Both the position numbers and the translations under genes were made by a program. Shown one piece after another: positions 13,744 to 16,473 of a DNA stretch of 16,473 nucleotides. Location: NCBI GenBank assembly GCA_013816325.1, contig JACDEP010000029.1:1-16473 (forward strand), written 5' to 3'. Position 1 is the stretch's first letter, and each line of letters starts with the position of its first letter. Source of the DNA: Methylotenera sp. Lineage in GTDB: Bacteria > Pseudomonadota > Gammaproteobacteria > Burkholderiales > Methylophilaceae. The notes below the pieces were generated by a model, which did no database searches, was not told where the DNA came from, and saw only the letters and a list, made by a program, of their open reading frames with translations.

Positions 13744-13917
13744 ATGGCTCTCGGATCCAACCCACAACGTGAACCTGAGTATGAAAACGTCAAAAAAGAG
13801 TTAAAAAAAGACCATCGTTACCGTAGTCGTGAAGACGAAGTGGCGGCCAGAGTTATTAATAAACAAAGAAAACAAGCCGGTGAAACAAAAAGAAAAGTGC
13901 TATTAGCTGGCTTGTAA
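13744..13917 (+). CDS. Small basic hydrophilic protein (57 aa), unknown function
   Basis: AAAGGAG stands 8 bases before ATG at 13744, which is therefore preferred to the in-frame ATG at 13708 that lies against the hairpin. The product (MALGSNPQREPEYENVKKEL...) is Lys/Arg/Glu-rich and probably largely helical, with no signal peptide or cysteine. The segment EDEVAARVINKQRKQAGETK recalls the VNKQ motif of small proteins often labelled plasmid stabilisation proteins in proteobacteria; that name is not evidence of such a function. It lies 178 bp before glgE on the same strand, with a shared stress-type element upstream. Confidence 0.68.
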   Translation: MALGSNPQREPEYENVKKELKKDHRYRSREDEVAARVINKQRKQAGETKRKVLLAGL

Positions 13918-14095
13918 GACATTTCCGACTCAAGCATGCCGTATTTCCGAACAAAAATTAAGACTCACCATTACATCTGCAAAGCTAGCGTTTTTATACT
14001 ATTAATCTAGCATTTATTTAACTAAAACAGGTGTTTGAGACGTCAATGTAATGCTGCATGGGACAAAAATAGAGTGGAATCCAGGAATATATTTA
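13918..14095 (+). promoter_or_regulatory. glgE upstream region with a weak relative of the shared element
   Basis: TCCGAC (13924) is followed 22 bp later by TCCGAA (13946), with CAAGCATGCCGTAT between them. This resembles copy C (CAAGCAAATAAGCCATAT between TCCTAC and TCCTAT) with a short gap. The agreement is weaker than among copies A-D, and the distance to the start codon is about 170 bp. No other strong promoter was seen. Confidence 0.3.
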
Positions 14096-16228
14096 ATGAA
14101 AAATAGCGCCAGAAAAGCTGTCCGCGAACTCATAAATGATGCAAAAAGAATTGTTATTGAGGATGTAAACCCCGCTGTAGATGATGGTAGATTTGCAGCG
14201 AAACATATCATTGGCGACATCATCGAAGTAAGCGCCGACGTATTTATGGATACCCATGATCAGCTAGCCGTCAACCACTTGTGGCGTACGAATGATAGTG
14301 ATCAATGGGAAGCCTCTCATATGATTGCTGTTGGCAATGACAGGTGGGTAGGCCGCCGCCCTTTGCAGGAAATAGGTTTGTATGAGTTTGTAATTGAAAG
14401 TTGGTATGACCGCTTTGGTACTTATAAGAATCATTTAATAAAAAAAATAGACGTTGGCATTAACGTTGATGTTGAGATCGAGGAGGGATTCCTCTTAATC
14501 AAAGAAACCGTGAGCGAGTTAAAAAAGGTCAAGCGTTTAGATATCGAATTTGAGCGCAAAGAAGCTGAAAATTCCCATGTCAGCAATCTTGCTAATTTGC
14601 AAAAGTTAGCGAAAGTCTTATTCAAAATCAAGACCTCCACCTGTTACTTGACCCCGGACGAAGTTAAACCCGCCGAGACTTTACTCAAACAATTAAATCC
14701 GTATTCTGACCAACAGCGTGCTAGCTTGATTGTGTTGCTCGCTGATTTTACGGCAGCCCTCATGGAAGTGAGTAGCACAAGAGAATTTTTAACGCGTAGC
14801 CAGATATTTCCTTTACGTGTTGAACGGCGCGCAGCCGAGTTCTCAAGCTGGTATGAGATGTTTCCACGTTCACAGAGTGGCGATCCTAACCGACATGGGA
14901 CATTTGAAGATGTTATTAAAAGACTCCCAGCCATCAGTGCCATGGGCTTTGACACCATATATTTCCCACCAATACACCCGATAGGTAAAAACAATCGTAA
15001 AGGTAAGAACAATTCACTGACTGCGGAACCAACAGACCCTGGCAGCCCTTATGCCATTGGTTCCGACGAAGGTGGACATGATGCTATACATCCAGAATTA
15101 GGTACTTGGGATGATTTCCGACGCATGCGCGATGAAGCACAAGTACTTGGGTTGGAAATCGCTTTGGACTTTGCCATCCAGTGCGCTCCTGATCATCCCT
15201 GGCTAAGAGATCATCCAGAATGGTTCAACTGGCGGCCTGATGGCACAGTTAAATACTCAGAGAATCCCCCAAAGAAATACCAGGATATTGTAGGGGTTAA
15301 TTTTTACGCTCCAAAAGCCACGCCTGAATTATGGATAGCTTTGCGAGATATTGTTTTGTTATGGGCAAGTGAAGGGGTGCGTGTATTTAGGGTGGATAAC
15401 CCACATACCAAGCCACTGCCATTCTGGGAGTGGTTAATTAATGACGTGCAAGAACAGTTTTCCGACACCATCTTTTTATCGGAAGCATTTACTACACCTA
15501 AAATGATGTACCGTCTAGCAAAGGTCGGATTTACACAGTCTTATACCTACTTCACCTGGCGTAATAATAAACAAGAGATTACCGAATATCTCACGCACTT
15601 ACTCACAGGCGACGCCACACAATTTTTCCGCCCCCATTTCTTCGTCAATACTCCCGATATCAATCCTTTTTACCTGCAAACCAAGGGTAGGGAGGGCTTT
15701 ATCGTCCGGGCCGTCGTTGCAGCCACAATGTCCGGACTATGGGGTGTTTCCAGCGGCTTCGAAATTTGTGAATCCGCAGCTATCCCTGATAAAGAAGAGT
15801 TCATTAACTCTGAAAAATATGAGATACGTGCATGGGATTGGAGCAGTCCAGACAATATCATCAATGAAATAAGTATTTTGAATCGTATTCGTAAGGAGCA
15901 GCCATCTTTGCAAACGCATCTTGGGTTGACTTTCCATTTTGCAGATAATAACAATGTGCTGTTTTACTCGAAGTCAGGGAAACCTTTACCAGGCCAGCCC
16001 ATTGATTCACTGATACTGGTTGCTGTGAATTTAGAGCCGCAATACGCACAGGAAACTTCGTTAGAAATTCCTTTATATATGCTGGGCCTCGATGATCATG
16101 TCGAAGTGCAAGTGCATGATCTGGTGAGTGATGCCCATTTTAATTGGTACGGTAAATGGCAACGGGCAAGGCTGGACCCGCAGCACTATTTGTTTGTTAT
16201 CTGGAAAGTTACACCGGTGACCGTATGA
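14096..16228 (+). CDS. glgE: GlgE, alpha-1,4-glucan:maltose-1-phosphate maltosyltransferase
   Basis: It extends alpha-1,4-glucan with maltosyl units from maltose-1-phosphate in the cytoplasm. ATG at 14096 (AGGA 9 bases before) gives 710 residues starting MKNSARKAVREL; the ATG at 14051 has no good ribosome site and adds 15 residues. The N-terminal segment RIVIEDVNPAVDDGRFAAK begins the domain typical of GlgE. The GH13_3 barrel shows YFPPIHPIGKNNRKGKNN, then the nucleophile Asp434 (VFRVDNPHTKP) and the acid/base Glu463 (LSEAFTTPKMM). Their 29-residue spacing equals that of the Streptomyces enzyme. The gene overlaps treS by ATGA, so the two are translationally coupled. TreS with maltokinase makes maltose-1-phosphate from trehalose, which GlgE uses; this links trehalose to glycogen-like glucan. 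The sequence is intact. Confidence 0.95.
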   Translation: MKNSARKAVRELINDAKRIVIEDVNPAVDDGRFAAKHIIGDIIEVSADVFMDTHDQLAVNHLWRTNDSDQWEASHMIAVGNDRWVGRRPLQEIGLYEFVIESWYDRFGTYKNHLIKKIDVGINVDVEIEEGFLLIKETVSELKKVKRLDIEFERKEAENSHVSNLANLQKLAKVLFKIKTSTCYLTPDEVKPAETLLKQLNPYSDQQRASLIVLLADFTAALMEVSSTREFLTRSQIFPLRVERRAAEFSSWYEMFPRSQSGDPNRHGTFEDVIKRLPAISAMGFDTIYFPPIHPIGKNNRKGKNNSLTAEPTDPGSPYAIGSDEGGHDAIHPELGTWDDFRRMRDEAQVLGLEIALDFAIQCAPDHPWLRDHPEWFNWRPDGTVKYSENPPKKYQDIVGVNFYAPKATPELWIALRDIVLLWASEGVRVFRVDNPHTKPLPFWEWLINDVQEQFSDTIFLSEAFTTPKMMYRLAKVGFTQSYTYFTWRNNKQEITEYLTHLLTGDATQFFRPHFFVNTPDINPFYLQTKGREGFIVRAVVAATMSGLWGVSSGFEICESAAIPDKEEFINSEKYEIRAWDWSSPDNIINEISILNRIRKEQPSLQTHLGLTFHFADNNNVLFYSKSGKPLPGQPIDSLILVAVNLEPQYAQETSLEIPLYMLGLDDHVEVQVHDLVSDAHFNWYGKWQRARLDPQHYLFVIWKVTPVTV

Positions 16229-16473
16229 CCATGGGAACCGCAGACAGCCGGCAACGGAAAAGCAGGAATGGCAAGCCTAAAACCTTGCCATTTACGGCTG
16301 ATCCATTATGGTACAAAGACGCAGTAATTTACCAAGTACATGTAAAGTCATTCTTTGATGCCAATAACGACGGTATCGGTGACTTCCAGGGCTTGATTGA
16401 AAAGCTCGATTACATTGTTGAGCTTGGCGTTAATACCATCTGGCTGTTGCCATTTTATCCGTCACCTCGTCGG
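16225..16473 (+). CDS. treS: Trehalose synthase TreS, N-terminal part (3' end outside window)
   Basis: The start ATG at 16225 overlaps the glgE TGA stop as ATGA; a second ATG at 16231 is also possible. Eighty-three codons are visible. After a basic leader of about 24 residues come DPLWYKDAVIYQVHVKSFFD, NNDGIGDFQGLIEKLDYI and GVNTIWLLPFYPSPRR, the opening of the GH13 barrel of trehalose synthases, which interconvert maltose and trehalose. In many proteobacteria this protein is fused to maltokinase; whether that holds here lies beyond the window. Confidence 0.92.
   Translation, partial: MTMGTADSRQRKSRNGKPKTLPFTADPLWYKDAVIYQVHVKSFFDANNDGIGDFQGLIEKLDYIVELGVNTIWLLPFYPSPRR

Overview
The window looks like chromosomal DNA of a betaproteobacterium. 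The best guess is a member of the Nitrosomonadales such as the methylotrophic Methylophilaceae; this is inferred from the AT-leaning base use, the PEP-CTERM sorting tails (one of the VPENETYAM type) and the gene mix. No rRNA, tRNA, insertion sequence, phage gene or CRISPR array was seen.

Layout. (1) 1-1592, plus strand: the 3' end of ligD (bacterial non-homologous end joining), then a small, apparently decaying GFA/CENP-V-type gene. (2) 1593-1982: a non-coding stretch between convergent genes, holding a degenerate 16-bp tandem repeat. (3) 1983-6768, minus strand: a nitric-oxide defence block read nsrR, hmp, cupin, norB. NsrR is the iron-sulphur NO sensor-repressor, Hmp the flavohaemoglobin NO dioxygenase, and NorB a single-subunit quinol-dependent NO reductase paired with a small cupin. 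NsrR-like operators are visible before hmp and before nsrR; the nsrR promoter would give a leaderless mRNA. (4) 7159-8431, plus strand: two small secreted PEP-CTERM proteins behind a long structured leader. (5) 8773-14000: a group of small stress-type genes on both strands: an Asp/Glu-rich protein, a large AsmA-family protein, a haemerythrin, a short-chain dehydrogenase of the general-stress type, a Ser/Gly-rich hydrophilin-like protein and a 57-residue basic protein. (6) 14096-16473, plus strand: glgE and the start of treS, overlapping by ATGA, which belong to the trehalose to maltose-1-phosphate to alpha-glucan (GlgE) pathway.

The most interesting observation is a shared upstream element, TCCTACA-rich and about 33 bp long. 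It lies before the acidic protein, the haemerythrin, the hydrophilin and the 57-residue gene, with a weaker relative before glgE. In two copies a second box, TCCTATAAAG, follows at exactly the same 23-bp offset, and in three copies the element lies 104-114 bp from the start codon. This suggests that these scattered genes form one regulon under an alternative sigma factor or a dedicated activator, and that the region acts as a desiccation, osmotic or oxidative stress island. That role is inference; the motif itself is read directly from the sequence.
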